This document shows, piece after piece, positions 1 through 8,542 of a DNA stretch of 64,000 nucleotides. A program made the translations under genes and the position numbers. Under the pieces are notes generated by a model. The model was given only the letters and a program-made list of their open reading frames with translations, made no database searches and had not been told where the DNA came from. Source of the DNA: Paracoccaceae bacterium (GTDB lineage: Bacteria; Pseudomonadota; Alphaproteobacteria; Rhodobacterales; Rhodobacteraceae); NCBI GenBank assembly GCA_018607905.1, contig JABBAP010000067.1, forward strand, positions 22,718-86,717, read 5' to 3'. Every line of letters begins with the position of its first letter. Within the stretch, counting starts at the first letter, position 1.

Positions 1-68
1 GGAGTTTGTTGGTCATGGGCGTCCTATAGGGGGGTTTCATGTGCTTGTCCAAGGGAAGCGGGCGCGCT

Positions 69-527
69 ATGGCCGTTGATATGGAATTTACGTCTTATAT
101 GGATCAGGCATTGGATGAGGCACGGGCTGCGGGCGCGCGGGGCGAGGTGCCAGTGGGGGCGGTGATTGTGCGCGGTGGTGTGGTTTTGGCGGCCGCGGGG
201 AACCGCACGCGCGAATTGAATGATCCGACGGCCCACGCAGAAGTTTTGGCAATTCGGGCTGCGTGTGCGGCCGAGGGTGTTGAACGCCTGAACGGTGCGG
301 ATTTATACGTGACGTTGGAGCCATGCCCGATGTGCGCGGCGGCGATTTCGAACGCACGGATTGCGCGGTTGTATTACGGTGCGGGCGATCCAAAATCGGG
401 CGGTGTGGCCCAAGGTCCAAGAGTGTTTGAGCATGCGCAGTGCCACCATGTGCCAGAGGTTTACGACGGGATTAAAGAAACAGAGGCCGCCGCGCTGTTG
501 GTTTCGTTTTTTGCGAGCAAGCGTTGA
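69..527 (+). CDS. tadA: tRNA-specific adenosine deaminase TadA
   Basis: Zinc-dependent deaminase that converts A34 to inosine in the tRNA-Arg(ACG) anticodon, in the cytoplasm. The deaminase motifs are plain: His56-Ala-Glu58 (zinc ligand and proton shuttle) and Pro-Cys86-Pro-Met-Cys89. The length of 152 aa is normal for TadA. The start is uncertain. ATG 69 has an AAGGGAAG ribosome-binding site about 11 bases upstream. ATG 81 fits the usual family N-terminus (MxFTSYM) equally well. ATG 39 would add a non-homologous leader, although it has G-rich sequence upstream. The gene stands alone, 138 bp ahead of gatC. The HAE plus PCxxC signature with the RGEVPVGA stretch makes TadA much more likely than cytidine or guanine deaminase. 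Confidence 0.95.
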   Translation: MAVDMEFTSYMDQALDEARAAGARGEVPVGAVIVRGGVVLAAAGNRTRELNDPTAHAEVLAIRAACAAEGVERLNGADLYVTLEPCPMCAAAISNARIARLYYGAGDPKSGGVAQGPRVFEHAQCHHVPEVYDGIKETEAAALLVSFFASKR

Positions 528-537
528 ATGGCGCGTG

Positions 538-583
538 CTGGGGTTTTACCCCAGACCCCAAGATATTTCTGCTCAAAAGAAAC
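538..583 (+). other. Hairpin and dispersed A-rich motif after tadA
   Basis: Just after the tadA stop there is a perfect 6-bp hairpin (CTGGGG, loop TTTTA, CCCCAG; 538-554). It has no T-run, so it is at best a weak terminator. It is followed at 562-583 by GATATTT, a short gap, then CAAAAGAAAC. This is a relaxed copy of a motif seen in other gaps of the window (see findings). No small gene is supported in the 138-bp gap. Confidence 0.4.
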
Positions 584-665
584 GGATGTGTGGGTTGTCT
601 TGCACGGGGCGTGGCGGTACATGCTTGGGCTGAAAATATGTGTTTAACCGCGAGAGTGAACAGCC

Positions 666-953
666 ATGTCGATTGATAAAGAAACAGCGCGCCGTGTGGC
701 GCATTTGGCCCGCATTGAAGTGGCCGAGGATCAGTTGGAGCATTTGGCGGGCGAGCTGAATGGTATTCTGGGGTTCATGGAACAGTTGAACGAAGTGGAT
801 GTTGAGGGTGTGGAGCCAATGACATCTGTGACACCGATGCGTTTGCCACGCCGCGCCGATGTTGTGACGGATGGAGATAAACAGGGTGCGATTTTGAAAA
901 ACGCGCCAGATGCACGCGAAGGGTTTTTCGCAGTGCCAAAGGTTGTGGAGTAA
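666..953 (+). CDS. gatC: Asp-tRNA(Asn)/Glu-tRNA(Gln) amidotransferase subunit C
   Basis: Small stabilising subunit of the GatCAB amidotransferase, which converts Glu-tRNA(Gln) to Gln-tRNA(Gln) (and Asp-tRNA(Asn) where AsnRS is absent). The 95 aa match GatC length. Family features are the N-terminal VAHLARIEV helix and the VEPM motif followed by LPRRADVVT. The start ATG follows GAGAGTGAACAGCC. gatA begins 4 bp after the stop, so the two subunits are surely co-translated. gatB is not in the window. Confidence 0.96.
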   Translation: MSIDKETARRVAHLARIEVAEDQLEHLAGELNGILGFMEQLNEVDVEGVEPMTSVTPMRLPRRADVVTDGDKQGAILKNAPDAREGFFAVPKVVE

Positions 954-957
954 GAAC

Positions 958-2445
958 ATGAGCACTTTGAACAGCCTGACCATTGCGGATGCGCGCGACA
1001 AGTTGCGCAGCAAAGAGATTTCGTCTGTAGAGCTGACGGAGGTTTGTAATGCTGCCGTTGCGGGGTCGGATGCCCTGAATGCGTTTTCGGTGAAGACACC
1101 TGAATTGGCGCTGGATCAAGCTAGGGTCGCAGATGCGCGGATCGCGGCAGGGGGTGCCCCTGATTTATGCGGCATTCCGCTCGGGATCAAAGATTTGTTC
1201 TGCACCAAAGGTGTGGCGTCGCAGGCGGCCTCGAACATATTGGGCGGTTTCAAGCCAGAGTATGACAGCACCGTCACGTCCAAGTTGTGGGATGCGGGCG
1301 CGGTGATGCTGGGCAAATTGAACATGGATGAGTTTGCGATGGGATCGTCCAACGAAACCTCAGCCTATGGACCAGTTGTGAGCCCTTGGCGGCGCAAAGG
1401 ATCGGACGCGGAATTGACGCCGGGTGGATCATCTGGTGGGTCTGCATCGGCGGTTTCTGCTGATTTGTGTTTGGCAGCGACCGGTACAGATACCGGTGGT
1501 TCCATTCGCCAGCCTGCCGCGTTTACCGGTATTGTTGGAGTAAAACCAACCTATGGCCGTGTGTCGCGTTGGGGGATTATCGCGTTTGCGTCGTCGCTCG
1601 ATCAAGCGGGCCCGATGACCAAGACAGTTCGCGACAGTGCCATTTTCATGAACGCGATTTCTGGGCATGATGCCAAAGACAGCACGTCGGCGAATATCGC
1701 TGTGCCTGATTTTGAAGCGGCCCTTACAGGCGATATTCGCGGCAAAAAGATTGGCATCCCGAAGGAATACCGTTTGGATGGTATGCCAGACGAGATTGAA
1801 AAACTGTGGTCCCAAGGGGCAGATATGCTGCGCGATGCGGGGGCTGAAATTGTTGATGTGACGTTGCCGCACACAAAATACGCGCTGCCAGCGTATTACG
1901 TATTGGCACCAGCGGAAGCGTCTTCAAATCTGGCGCGCTATGACGGTGTGAAATACGGTCACCGCGCCAAATTGCAAGCAGGCGAGGGCATTCACGAGAT
2001 GTACGCGCGCACCCGCGCCGAAGGGTTTGGCAAAGAAGTGCAGCGCCGCATTATGATCGGGGCGTATGTTTTGTCGGCTGGATTTTACGATGCCTATTAT
2101 CGCCGCGCTCAACGGGTTCGCACATTGATCAAGAAAGATTTCGAGGACGTTTATGCAACTGGCGTGGATGCTATCCTGACCCCTGCAACACCGTCTGCGG
2201 CGTTTGGTTTGGGCGAAATGGCGGATGTTGATCCAGTGAAAATGTATCTGAACGATGTGTTTACCGTGACAGTGAACCTTGCGGGGTTGCCGGGTGTGTC
2301 TGTTCCTGCGGGGCTGGATTCGCAAGGATTGCCGCTGGGATTGCAGTTGATTGGCAAGCCGTGGGAAGAAGCAGATATGCTGAACACCGCTTATGCGCTG
2401 GAACAATCGGCAGGTTTTGTTTCCAAGGCGGATAAATGGTGGTAA
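958..2445 (+). CDS. gatA: Asp-tRNA(Asn)/Glu-tRNA(Gln) amidotransferase subunit A
   Basis: Amidase subunit of GatCAB. It releases ammonia from glutamine for transamidation of mischarged tRNA. The amidase-signature triad is visible: Lys78 (GIKDLFC), the cis-serine region GGSSGGSAS (about residues 156-164) and nucleophile Ser182 in [10 protein letters not shown]. The length of 495 aa is typical. An open frame extends upstream to 910, but ATG 958 directly follows the gatC stop and begins the conserved [16 protein letters not shown], so 958 is preferred. GatA is favoured over a generic amidase because of gatC and the [10 protein letters not shown] segment. Confidence 0.97.
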   Translation: MSTLNSLTIADARDKLRSKEISSVELTEVCNAAVAGSDALNAFSVKTPELALDQARVADARIAAGGAPDLCGIPLGIKDLFCTKGVASQAASNILGGFKPEYDSTVTSKLWDAGAVMLGKLNMDEFAMGSSNETSAYGPVVSPWRRKGSDAELTPGGSSGGSASAVSADLCLAATGTDTGGSIRQPAAFTGIVGVKPTYGRVSRWGIIAFASSLDQAGPMTKTVRDSAIFMNAISGHDAKDSTSANIAVPDFEAALTGDIRGKKIGIPKEYRLDGMPDEIEKLWSQGADMLRDAGAEIVDVTLPHTKYALPAYYVLAPAEASSNLARYDGVKYGHRAKLQAGEGIHEMYARTRAEGFGKEVQRRIMIGAYVLSAGFYDAYYRRAQRVRTLIKKDFEDVYATGVDAILTPATPSAAFGLGEMADVDPVKMYLNDVFTVTVNLAGLPGVSVPAGLDSQGLPLGLQLIGKPWEEADMLNTAYALEQSAGFVSKADKWW

Positions 2446-2474
2446 ACACCTAAAAAGTGATCAAGAGGTATAAA

Positions 2475-3134
2475 ATGCGGGCGATTTTAACGACGATAGC
2501 GATGTGTGGTGTTCTGGCAGCCTGTGCGGCGCCACAGCGGCCAAATGATCAGGACCAGTATTTCGACAATATCACGCCTGATCCTGCGGCGTTGGAGGCT
2601 GAGAACAGCCGCTTGCGCACGGCAGAAACGGGAACGGGCGAGCAAACAGTGCAATTGCCCAGTGAAACCACGGGCAGGCGTAAACCTGCCGTGACAGAAA
2701 ACGCGGCGATTTCGAACACCCAAGATTTTAAGGCTGTAACGGCGCGAGAAACCATCGCGTCTGACGCGGCGAAACTTGCCGAGTTGAAGCAATCTTACAA
2801 AGTGATTGAGCCTGAAGCTTTGCCAACGCGGGGTCGCACTGGTGTGAATTTGGCGGCCTATGCGCTGTCACAAAAACATTCAGTGGGTACAAAAGCCTTC
2901 GGTCGATTTAATACGGGTTCTGGTGGCTGCTCGCGCTACCGCAATGACCCAGATGCAGCGCAGCGTGCGTTTTTGGATGCGGGTGGCCCTGCGAAGGATC
3001 GCAAGCGTCTGGATGGTGACGGCGACGGGTTTGCCTGTAGCTGGAACCCCGACAAATATCGCAGCCTGTTGCAGAATGTGGGCACGACCCCAGCAGCACC
3101 AACGGTAACAGAACTCCCATCCACCGATAGCTGA
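2475..3134 (+). CDS. Lipoprotein with C-terminal excalibur calcium-binding domain
   Basis: Predicted exported lipoprotein of 219 aa. A short hydrophobic signal (MRAILTTIAMCGVLAAC) ends in a lipobox Cys at residue 17. A low-complexity middle follows. The C-terminus (about 155-205) holds the excalibur pattern: SRYRNDPDAAQ, then DGDGDGFAC, an EF-hand-like calcium loop closed by a cysteine. ATG 2475 is chosen because AAGAGGT lies 7 bases upstream. The frame opens earlier at 2457 (GTG), which would spoil the signal peptide. The stop overlaps the amidase start by 1 bp (TGATG), linking this protein to the cell envelope. Its exact role is unknown. Confidence 0.8.
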   Translation: MRAILTTIAMCGVLAACAAPQRPNDQDQYFDNITPDPAALEAENSRLRTAETGTGEQTVQLPSETTGRRKPAVTENAAISNTQDFKAVTARETIASDAAKLAELKQSYKVIEPEALPTRGRTGVNLAAYALSQKHSVGTKAFGRFNTGSGGCSRYRNDPDAAQRAFLDAGGPAKDRKRLDGDGDGFACSWNPDKYRSLLQNVGTTPAAPTVTELPSTDS

Positions 3135-3859
3135 TGTTGAAATCGCCGAATTGTGGCGTTCGCAAACACGGGTTGGCGCCAGATATGGTGGTGCTGCATT
3201 ACACGGCTATGGAAACGGCGCAGGCAGCGATTGAACGGCTGTGTGATCCTGAGGCCGAGGTTTCAGCCCATTACGTGATTGCAGAAGATGGCACCGTCAC
3301 GCAGTTGGTGGCGGATACGGATCGTGCGTGGCACGCGGGCGCTGGGCAATGGGGTTGGGTTTCTGATGTGAATTCACATTCCATCGGGTTTGAGCTGGCC
3401 AACCTTGGGCCAGACAGTGAAATGCCACAATTCCCTGAGGCACAAATGGCCGCATTGGAACGGGAACTGGCGCGAGTTTGCACGACGTTTGATATCTCGC
3501 CTGAGCGGGTGATCGGGCATTCCGATATGGCGCCCGGGCGCAAAATTGACCCTGGCCCGCATTTTGACTGGGCGCGTTTGGCGCAAAAAGGTCTGTCGGT
3601 TTGGGTGAACAGTGCAGCCCCAGCATCAGATGAAGCGGATCAAAGCACGTTTCGTACCGCTGCATTTTATTTCGGATATCGGCCAACAGATAACAGCGAT
3701 GAAAGCTGGGAAATAGTGCTCGATGCCTTTCGATTGCGGTTTCGACCCCGTGTTTCTGGGCCACTTGATGCGACAGATGTGGGTATCATGGTGCGTTTGG
3801 CTGAAAAATGGCCGTGTCAGGCCGTTGACCCCGGTACACCACACGGCGTAGAGGCTTAG
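3134..3859 (+). CDS. N-acetylmuramoyl-L-alanine amidase (AmpD/amidase_2 family)
   Basis: Zinc amidase of the N-acetylmuramoyl-L-alanine amidase type 2 fold, cutting between MurNAc and the stem peptide during recycling or remodelling. Visible motifs are VVLHYTAM (first zinc His), SAHYVIAEDG, RAWHAGAG, GFELAN, and VIGHSDMAPGRKIDPGPHFDW with the second His and the catalytic Lys-Asp region. The C-terminal 75 aa resemble the extra helical/PG-binding segment of AmiD-type enzymes. No signal peptide is seen, so it is probably cytoplasmic (AmpD-like). It is translationally coupled to the upstream lipoprotein (TGATG). The stop lies 1 base before the RNase P RNA. Confidence 0.9.
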   Translation: MLKSPNCGVRKHGLAPDMVVLHYTAMETAQAAIERLCDPEAEVSAHYVIAEDGTVTQLVADTDRAWHAGAGQWGWVSDVNSHSIGFELANLGPDSEMPQFPEAQMAALERELARVCTTFDISPERVIGHSDMAPGRKIDPGPHFDWARLAQKGLSVWVNSAAPASDEADQSTFRTAAFYFGYRPTDNSDESWEIVLDAFRLRFRPRVSGPLDATDVGIMVRLAEKWPCQAVDPGTPHGVEA

Positions 3860-3860
3860 C

Positions 3861-4235
3861 TGCGTGGATGGCTGGACGGCTGCACGCCGCAAGGCGTGAG
3901 GAAAGTCCGGACTCCAAAGAACAACGGCGGCGGGTAACGCCCGCCCGGGGCAACCCGAGGGAAAGCGCCACAGAGAACAGACTGCCTGCGTTCGCGCAGG
4001 TAACGGTGAAACGGTGGAGTAAGAGCCCACCGCGGTGGTGGTAACATCACTGGCATGGCAAGCCCCGCTGGGAGCAAGACCAAATAGGGATCGCGTGGGC
4101 GCAAGTCCGAGGATGTTCTTTCCTCAGCAGGTCCGGGTTGGTTGCAAGAGCCTGTTGGCAACGACAGGCCCAGATGAATGGTCGTCTATGGGGGTTCGCC
4201 CCTTGGACAAAATCCGGCTTACAGGCCATCCGCGC
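3861..4235 (+). ncRNA. rnpB: RNase P RNA, bacterial class A
   Basis: Catalytic RNA that matures tRNA 5' ends. The 5' strand TGCGTGGATGGC (3861-3872) pairs with GCCATCCGCGCA (4224-4235) to form helix P1. Universally conserved blocks are present in order: GAGGAAAGTCCGGACTCC near 3898 (P4 5' side and J3/4), the ACAGAGAACAGAC region near 3970, GGTAACGGTGAAACGGTG (about 4001-4018), and ACAAAATCCGGCTTACAG near 4207 (P4 3' side). The ends are inferred from P1. It begins 1 base after the amidase stop, so its promoter must lie inside that gene or it is processed from a longer transcript. Confidence 0.97.
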
Positions 4236-4387
4236 ATTTAACTTTCTAGAGTATGGGCTTCGGTGGGACAGATGTGTCGCGAATCAATATCTAGGGTCTA
4301 AGTGATGTTTGAATCGAAAGATTCGAGGTAATTTTTCCACCAAAAAGTCAATGTTCTTAGTATGTTCTCATGTGTTTCTCAAACGGT

Positions 4388-4413
4388 TGGGATTTTATGG
4401 GAAAAATATGGGA
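4388..4413 (+). promoter_or_regulatory. MraZ operator: three direct TGGGA repeats
   Basis: TGGGA occurs at 4388-4392, 4398-4402 and 4409-4413, spaced 10 and 11 bp start to start. MraZ proteins are known to repress their own operon by binding TGGGN direct repeats separated by about 5 bp, one helical turn apart. This matches that rule, and mraZ is the next gene, 435 bp downstream. A degenerate pair (TGGGA 4598, AGGGA 4608) may be a secondary site. Binding itself is inferred. Confidence 0.75.
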
Positions 4414-4750
4414 AATTATCACACCACTACATGTTGTGGTTGAGGGTCTCAGAGTAACAATTTGAGCCATTTTTCGCCTAATTTTTACGAAAATTGCGCA
4501 GGCCAGAAGATCAATGTGGCGCTCTTGTTCAATAAATCCCATAAAAAACACTTTCTTTCCATAATTTCCCATGTAATACCTGTTCTCACGATGAAGTTGG
4601 GATCATAAGGGACAACAAGATCCCGCGAATGACCAAGTCAGGTTTCATACAGGCGCCCAGCAGCATCAAAATAGAGATCCGACGTGGGTTGCGAGCAGAC
4701 ACCCCCCCAAGGTGGCACCACAGTTGGACATCCCTTTACGGGACGAGGGC

Positions 4751-4784
4751 GGAGGATCAAGCAGTGGCAGCAGCTTGATCCTCC
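4751..4784 (+). repeat. Perfect 12-bp inverted repeat in mraZ leader
   Basis: GGAGGATCAAGC (4751-4762) pairs perfectly with GCTTGATCCTCC (4773-4784) around a 10-base loop. There is no T-run after it, so it is not a standard terminator. It lies about 65 bases before the mraZ start, in the presumed 5' UTR. Confidence 0.7.
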
Positions 4785-4800
4785 GTTTCCATTTTAAGAC

Positions 4801-4820
4801 CCCCAAAATTGGTTTTGGGG
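4801..4820 (+). repeat. 8-bp hairpin just before mraZ ribosome-binding site
   Basis: CCCCAAAA (4801-4808) pairs with TTTTGGGG (4813-4820) around TTGG. It ends about 15 bases before the AAGGAG ribosome-binding site (4834-4839). It could tune translation of mraZ or protect a processed 5' end. It is not followed by a T-run. Confidence 0.65.
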
Positions 4821-4847
4821 TGACGAGGACAAAAAGGAGCACCCTTC

Positions 4848-5360
4848 GTGGCGCGACGTTTTAGAGGCGAAAGTATCCACAAAGTGGACGCTAAGGGCAG
4901 GGTGTCTATCCCGGCCCCGTTTCGACGTGTGTTGGAAGAAGGTGATTCCGATTGGACCGAGGGTCTAAACCCGAACATGGTCTTGGTGTACGGTGGCAAA
5001 TCACGCGACTACATCGAAGGCTACACGATGAAATCCATGGATGATGTGGACGAGCAAATCGCCAATCTGCCCCGTGGGTCGCGCAGGCGCCGTGCGCTTG
5101 AACACATGTTCTCTGGCCAATCGTTGCAGCTGAGCGTTGATGAAACGGGCCGTTTGGTTCTGTCTCCGAAATTGCGTGAAAAAATCGGCATTAAATCCGA
5201 AGCCATTTTTGTGGCCACGGGCGATACGTTCCAAATCTGGGAGCCAAGCGCGTATGACGACTATGTCGCTGCGATCGAGGATTGGATGGAAGAGGAAGTG
5301 GACGATTTTGATCCGCTGACTTTGTTGGATGAGCCCGTCGCGGACACAGTCGAAGGGTAA
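4848..5360 (+). CDS. mraZ: Transcriptional regulator and division-cluster protein MraZ
   Basis: Ring-forming DNA-binding protein with two AbrB-like MraZ domains that represses its own division/cell-wall operon. The N-terminal half shows the family signature ([16 protein letters not shown], about residues 12-27). The second repeat shows [20 protein letters not shown] (about 92-111). Length 170 aa, slightly longer than the about 150 typical. The start is GTG 4848 with AAGGAG 8 bases upstream. It is first in the operon with rsmH starting 7 bp after the stop. Its predicted operator is at 4388-4413. Confidence 0.97.
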   Translation: MARRFRGESIHKVDAKGRVSIPAPFRRVLEEGDSDWTEGLNPNMVLVYGGKSRDYIEGYTMKSMDDVDEQIANLPRGSRRRRALEHMFSGQSLQLSVDETGRLVLSPKLREKIGIKSEAIFVATGDTFQIWEPSAYDDYVAAIEDWMEEEVDDFDPLTLLDEPVADTVEG

Positions 5361-5367
5361 GGTGCGC

Positions 5368-6366
5368 ATGGAACACGTTGCGCAAACTGCTTCCCCGCAT
5401 ATTCCCGTATTGTTGACCCCAATCTTAGACGCAGTTGCACCGATGTCTGGCCGTTGGGTCGATGGCACGTTTGGGGCAGGTGGTTACACGCGCGCATTTC
5501 TTGACGCGGGCGCGGCGCAGGTTTTCGCGATTGATCGCGATCCTGAGGTGTTTGAACGGGCCAAAGATTGGTCTGGCGAATACGGTGATCGTTTGGCGCT
5601 GGTTGAGGGCACCTTTGGGCAGATGGACACGCTGATCGAGGGATTAGTTGACGGCGTTGTGCTCGATATCGGTGTTTCGTCGATGCAGATTGATCAGGCG
5701 GAGCGTGGGTTTTCGTTTCAAAAAGACGGCCCGCTAGACATGCGGATGAGCCAAACAGGGCAAACGGCGGCAGATGTTGTGAACACCGCGTCTGAGGCCG
5801 AACTGGCGGATATTCTGTTTCAATATGGCGAAGAACGCGCGTCACGGCGCATTGCCAAAGCGATGGTCGATGCCCGTAAGATTGCCCCCGTTTTAACGAC
5901 CGCGCAGTTGGTTGAAATCATCGAGGCGACCTTGCCAAAATCAAAGCCAGGTCACGCGCACCCTGCCACACGATCCTTTCAGGCGCTGCGCATTGCAGTG
6001 AATGATGAGTTGGGGCAATTGGTGCGGGGTTTGTTCGCGGCCGAATCCATTCTGGCGGCGGGCGGTGTGTTGGCCGTAGTGACGTTTCATTCGCTAGAAG
6101 ATCGCATTGTGAAGCGGTTTTTGGCTGCGCGATCTGGATCAAAACCCAAAGGTAATCGCTGGGCCCCAGAAGAAGTCCGCGATGCGCCACAGTTTGAATT
6201 GATGGGCCGAAAATCGATTTCTGCGCGCGATGATGAATTAGAAGCAAACCCACGTGCGCGATCCGCAAAGCTGCGCCTTGCACGGCGCACCGACGCACCC
6301 GTTGGGGATGTTGAGTTTGCTGGATTGGGCCTGCCAAAGTTAAGTTTAAAGAGTGTAAGTCTATGA
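5368..6366 (+). CDS. rsmH: 16S rRNA m4C1402 methyltransferase RsmH
   Basis: SAM-dependent methyltransferase (former MraW) that N4-methylates C1402 of 16S rRNA in the ribosomal P site. Motif I is visible in [19 protein letters not shown], and the family blocks [28 protein letters not shown] (in part), [15 protein letters not shown] and [12 protein letters not shown] are intact. The frame is open from 5329, inside mraZ, but ATG 5368 gives the normal family N-terminus ([15 protein letters not shown]) and about 332 aa. The stop overlaps ftsL by ATGA. Confidence 0.97.
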   Translation: MEHVAQTASPHIPVLLTPILDAVAPMSGRWVDGTFGAGGYTRAFLDAGAAQVFAIDRDPEVFERAKDWSGEYGDRLALVEGTFGQMDTLIEGLVDGVVLDIGVSSMQIDQAERGFSFQKDGPLDMRMSQTGQTAADVVNTASEAELADILFQYGEERASRRIAKAMVDARKIAPVLTTAQLVEIIEATLPKSKPGHAHPATRSFQALRIAVNDELGQLVRGLFAAESILAAGGVLAVVTFHSLEDRIVKRFLAARSGSKPKGNRWAPEEVRDAPQFELMGRKSISARDDELEANPRARSAKLRLARRTDAPVGDVEFAGLGLPKLSLKSVSL

Positions 6367-6740
6367 AAACATTCCTGTATATGATGTGTTGCGCTATTGT
6401 GATCAGCGGTGCCTATTGGGCCTACAAAGAAAACTACCGCACGCAAGCCAGCCTGCGCCGTGTCAGTGATTTGCAGCAACAAATCGCCGCTGAACGGGAA
6501 TCTATTTCAGTTTTAAAGGCCGAGTGGGCGTATTTGAACCGCCCTGATCGCCTGCGTGAATTGGTCGATTTGAATTATGACGCACTGGGCCTATTGCCGT
6601 TGATGCCCGATCATTTTGCCGAGGTGGAATTGGTTGCCTATCCACAAGTGCAAATAGAGGCGAACGAGTTGGTGGACCCCGTTTCAACGAGCAATTCGGG
6701 TAGCGATGCGCGGCGTAGTCCAGACAAGGAATTCCCATAA
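6363..6740 (+). CDS. ftsL: Cell division protein FtsL
   Basis: Small bitopic divisome protein acting with FtsB and FtsQ to recruit and activate FtsW/FtsI. It has one N-terminal transmembrane helix ([18 protein letters not shown], about 3-20), then a periplasmic coiled coil ([27 protein letters not shown], in part) ending in the PDRLRELV motif shared by FtsL/FtsB-like proteins. Length 125 aa. Sequence conservation in this family is low, so position between rsmH and ftsI supports the call. It overlaps rsmH by 4 bp (ATGA) and ftsI by 1 bp (TAATG). Confidence 0.93.
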   Translation: MKTFLYMMCCAIVISGAYWAYKENYRTQASLRRVSDLQQQIAAERESISVLKAEWAYLNRPDRLRELVDLNYDALGLLPLMPDHFAEVELVAYPQVQIEANELVDPVSTSNSGSDARRSPDKEFP

Positions 6741-8521
6741 TGAGAACGCCTCTTCGTCCGTTAGCGCGTGTTTTGGATGCCCGTGAAAAGGGTGAAAACC
6801 CTGATGTAATCGAGGCCGAAGAACGCGCCATTCGCAATGTCAAAGTACAGATGCGGATGCGGCGACGTGCCGAAAGCCGTTTGCTGGTTTTAGGGATATT
6901 TTTCTTTGCTTCCTTCATGGTTGTTGGCGCACGCATGGCCAGTTTGGCGGCGTCTGTGCCGACTGAACCCGTGTCCACGGCATCCATTCCGCAAATCGCA
7001 AATCAGCGTGCCGATATCATTGATCGCAACGGCGAGATTTTGGCGACCAATCTGGCGACGACCGCGTTGTACGCGCAGCCTCCCCTGATGGTGGACCCTA
7101 AAGCTGCTGCCGAAGGGCTAGCACAGATATTCCCTGATCTTGATTTGGCTAAACTGAGCGAAGATTTTTCGGGCAAGCGTAAGTTCCTGTGGATCAAAAA
7201 GAAAATTAGTCCTGAACAGCAACAACTGGTGCATGATCTGGGTGAACCTGGTCTGTTGTTTGGCCCACGCGAGATGCGGCTTTATCCAAATGGTAAGCTG
7301 GCGGCGCATATTTTGGGTGGCGCGAGTTTTGGCAAAGAAGGCGTGAACGCCGCCGAAGTGATCGGCATTGCGGGCGTGGAACGGTATTTCGACGAGACCC
7401 TGCGCGATCCTGCGCGCGACGGCGAACCGTTGCAATTGTCCATCGACATGACTGCGCAATCAGCCATGCGCGATGTGCTTGCTGGCGGTGTGAAGTTGAT
7501 GAGCGCCAAAGGTGCGGGTGCGATCCTGATGGATATTCACACCGGTGAAATCTTGTCGATGGCATCACTGCCTGATTTTGACCCCAACAATCGCCCACGG
7601 GTTTTGACCGAAGGGGATCAATCCGACAGCCCACTGTTTAACCGCGCCAGCCAAGGCGTTTACGAGCTGGGCTCGACGTTTAAGATCTTTCAAGCGGGTA
7701 TCAACCTGGAAAAAGGGTTGGTGAACGAAAATACGATGATCGACACCAAAGGCCCGTTGAAGTGGGGCAAGTTTAAGATTCGCGACTTTCACGATTACGG
7801 CAAACAACTGTCTGTGACCGATGTGATTGTGAAGTCATCTAACATCGGCACAGCGCGCATGGCGTTGGCAGCGGGTGCAGGTGCGCAGCAGGAAATGCTC
7901 GAAAAACTCGGATTTTTTGATGCGGTTCCGTTGGAATTGAATGAGGCGCGGCAAACGCGACCTCTGTTGCCAAAACGCTGGTCCGACATTTCGACAATGA
8001 CCATTTCGTATGGCCACGGCATTGCCGCGACGCCGCTGCATTTGGCCACGGCCTATGCGACGATGGGCAATGGCGGGTACAAAGTGAAGCCGACGATCAT
8101 CAAGCAAAAAGGCGTGCAGCCTGATCGCGAGCAGGTCATTTCTGAACGCACCTCGCAGAAATTGGTGAAGATGTTGCGTGCGGTTGTGACGCGAGGCACC
8201 GCGAGCTTTGGCGAGGTTAAGGGCTATGAAGTTGCGGGTAAAACCGGCTCGGCGGATAAGCCGAAACCGGGTGGCGGATATTACGACAAAAAGGTCATTT
8301 CCACCTTTGCCAGCGTGTTTCCTGCCAGCAATCCAAAATACGTTCTGGTGGTTACACTGGACGAGCCATCTATCGTTGCGCACGGCGAAGAGCGCCGCAC
8401 CGCGGGTTGGACGGCAGTGCCTGTTTCAGCAGAAATTGTTTCGCGTTTAATGCCGATCCTTGGGTTGCGCCCGAATGTTGCGTCCGCTGGGAATCTTCAA
8501 TACACGGCAGCTGGAAACTGA
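6740..8521 (+). CDS. ftsI: Peptidoglycan transpeptidase FtsI (PBP3)
   Basis: Septal D,D-transpeptidase that cross-links peptidoglycan at the division site. One N-terminal transmembrane helix lies near residues 50-68 after an Arg-rich cytoplasmic tail. A dimerisation domain follows (RADIIDRNGEILATNL), then the transpeptidase domain. The active-site triad is complete: Ser312-Thr-Phe-Lys (ELGSTFK), Ser366-Ser-Asn368, and Lys501-Thr-Gly. Length 593 aa is normal. It starts on the TAATG overlap with ftsL and is followed 21 bp later by murE. Confidence 0.97.
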   Translation: MRTPLRPLARVLDAREKGENPDVIEAEERAIRNVKVQMRMRRRAESRLLVLGIFFFASFMVVGARMASLAASVPTEPVSTASIPQIANQRADIIDRNGEILATNLATTALYAQPPLMVDPKAAAEGLAQIFPDLDLAKLSEDFSGKRKFLWIKKKISPEQQQLVHDLGEPGLLFGPREMRLYPNGKLAAHILGGASFGKEGVNAAEVIGIAGVERYFDETLRDPARDGEPLQLSIDMTAQSAMRDVLAGGVKLMSAKGAGAILMDIHTGEILSMASLPDFDPNNRPRVLTEGDQSDSPLFNRASQGVYELGSTFKIFQAGINLEKGLVNENTMIDTKGPLKWGKFKIRDFHDYGKQLSVTDVIVKSSNIGTARMALAAGAGAQQEMLEKLGFFDAVPLELNEARQTRPLLPKRWSDISTMTISYGHGIAATPLHLATAYATMGNGGYKVKPTIIKQKGVQPDREQVISERTSQKLVKMLRAVVTRGTASFGEVKGYEVAGKTGSADKPKPGGGYYDKKVISTFASVFPASNPKYVLVVTLDEPSIVAHGEERRTAGWTAVPVSAEIVSRLMPILGLRPNVASAGNLQYTAAGN

Positions 8522-8542
8522 TCACAACGACGAGGGCATAGG

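Larger units (their letters stand above)
4241..4847 (+). promoter_or_regulatory. 607-bp gene-free leader of the mra/mur cluster
   Basis: No convincing gene is present between rnpB and mraZ. The region holds a small hairpin with a GAAA loop (4311-4324), a triple TGGGA repeat (4388-4413), a second weaker repeat pair (4598-4612), and two hairpins just before mraZ (4751-4784 and 4801-4820). Long leaders ahead of mraZ are common in bacteria. The MraZ-type repeats suggest the main promoter is near 4390-4430, giving a 5' UTR of about 420 nt. The minus-strand frame 4357-4572 (71 aa) has no recognisable features and is not called. Confidence 0.7.
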
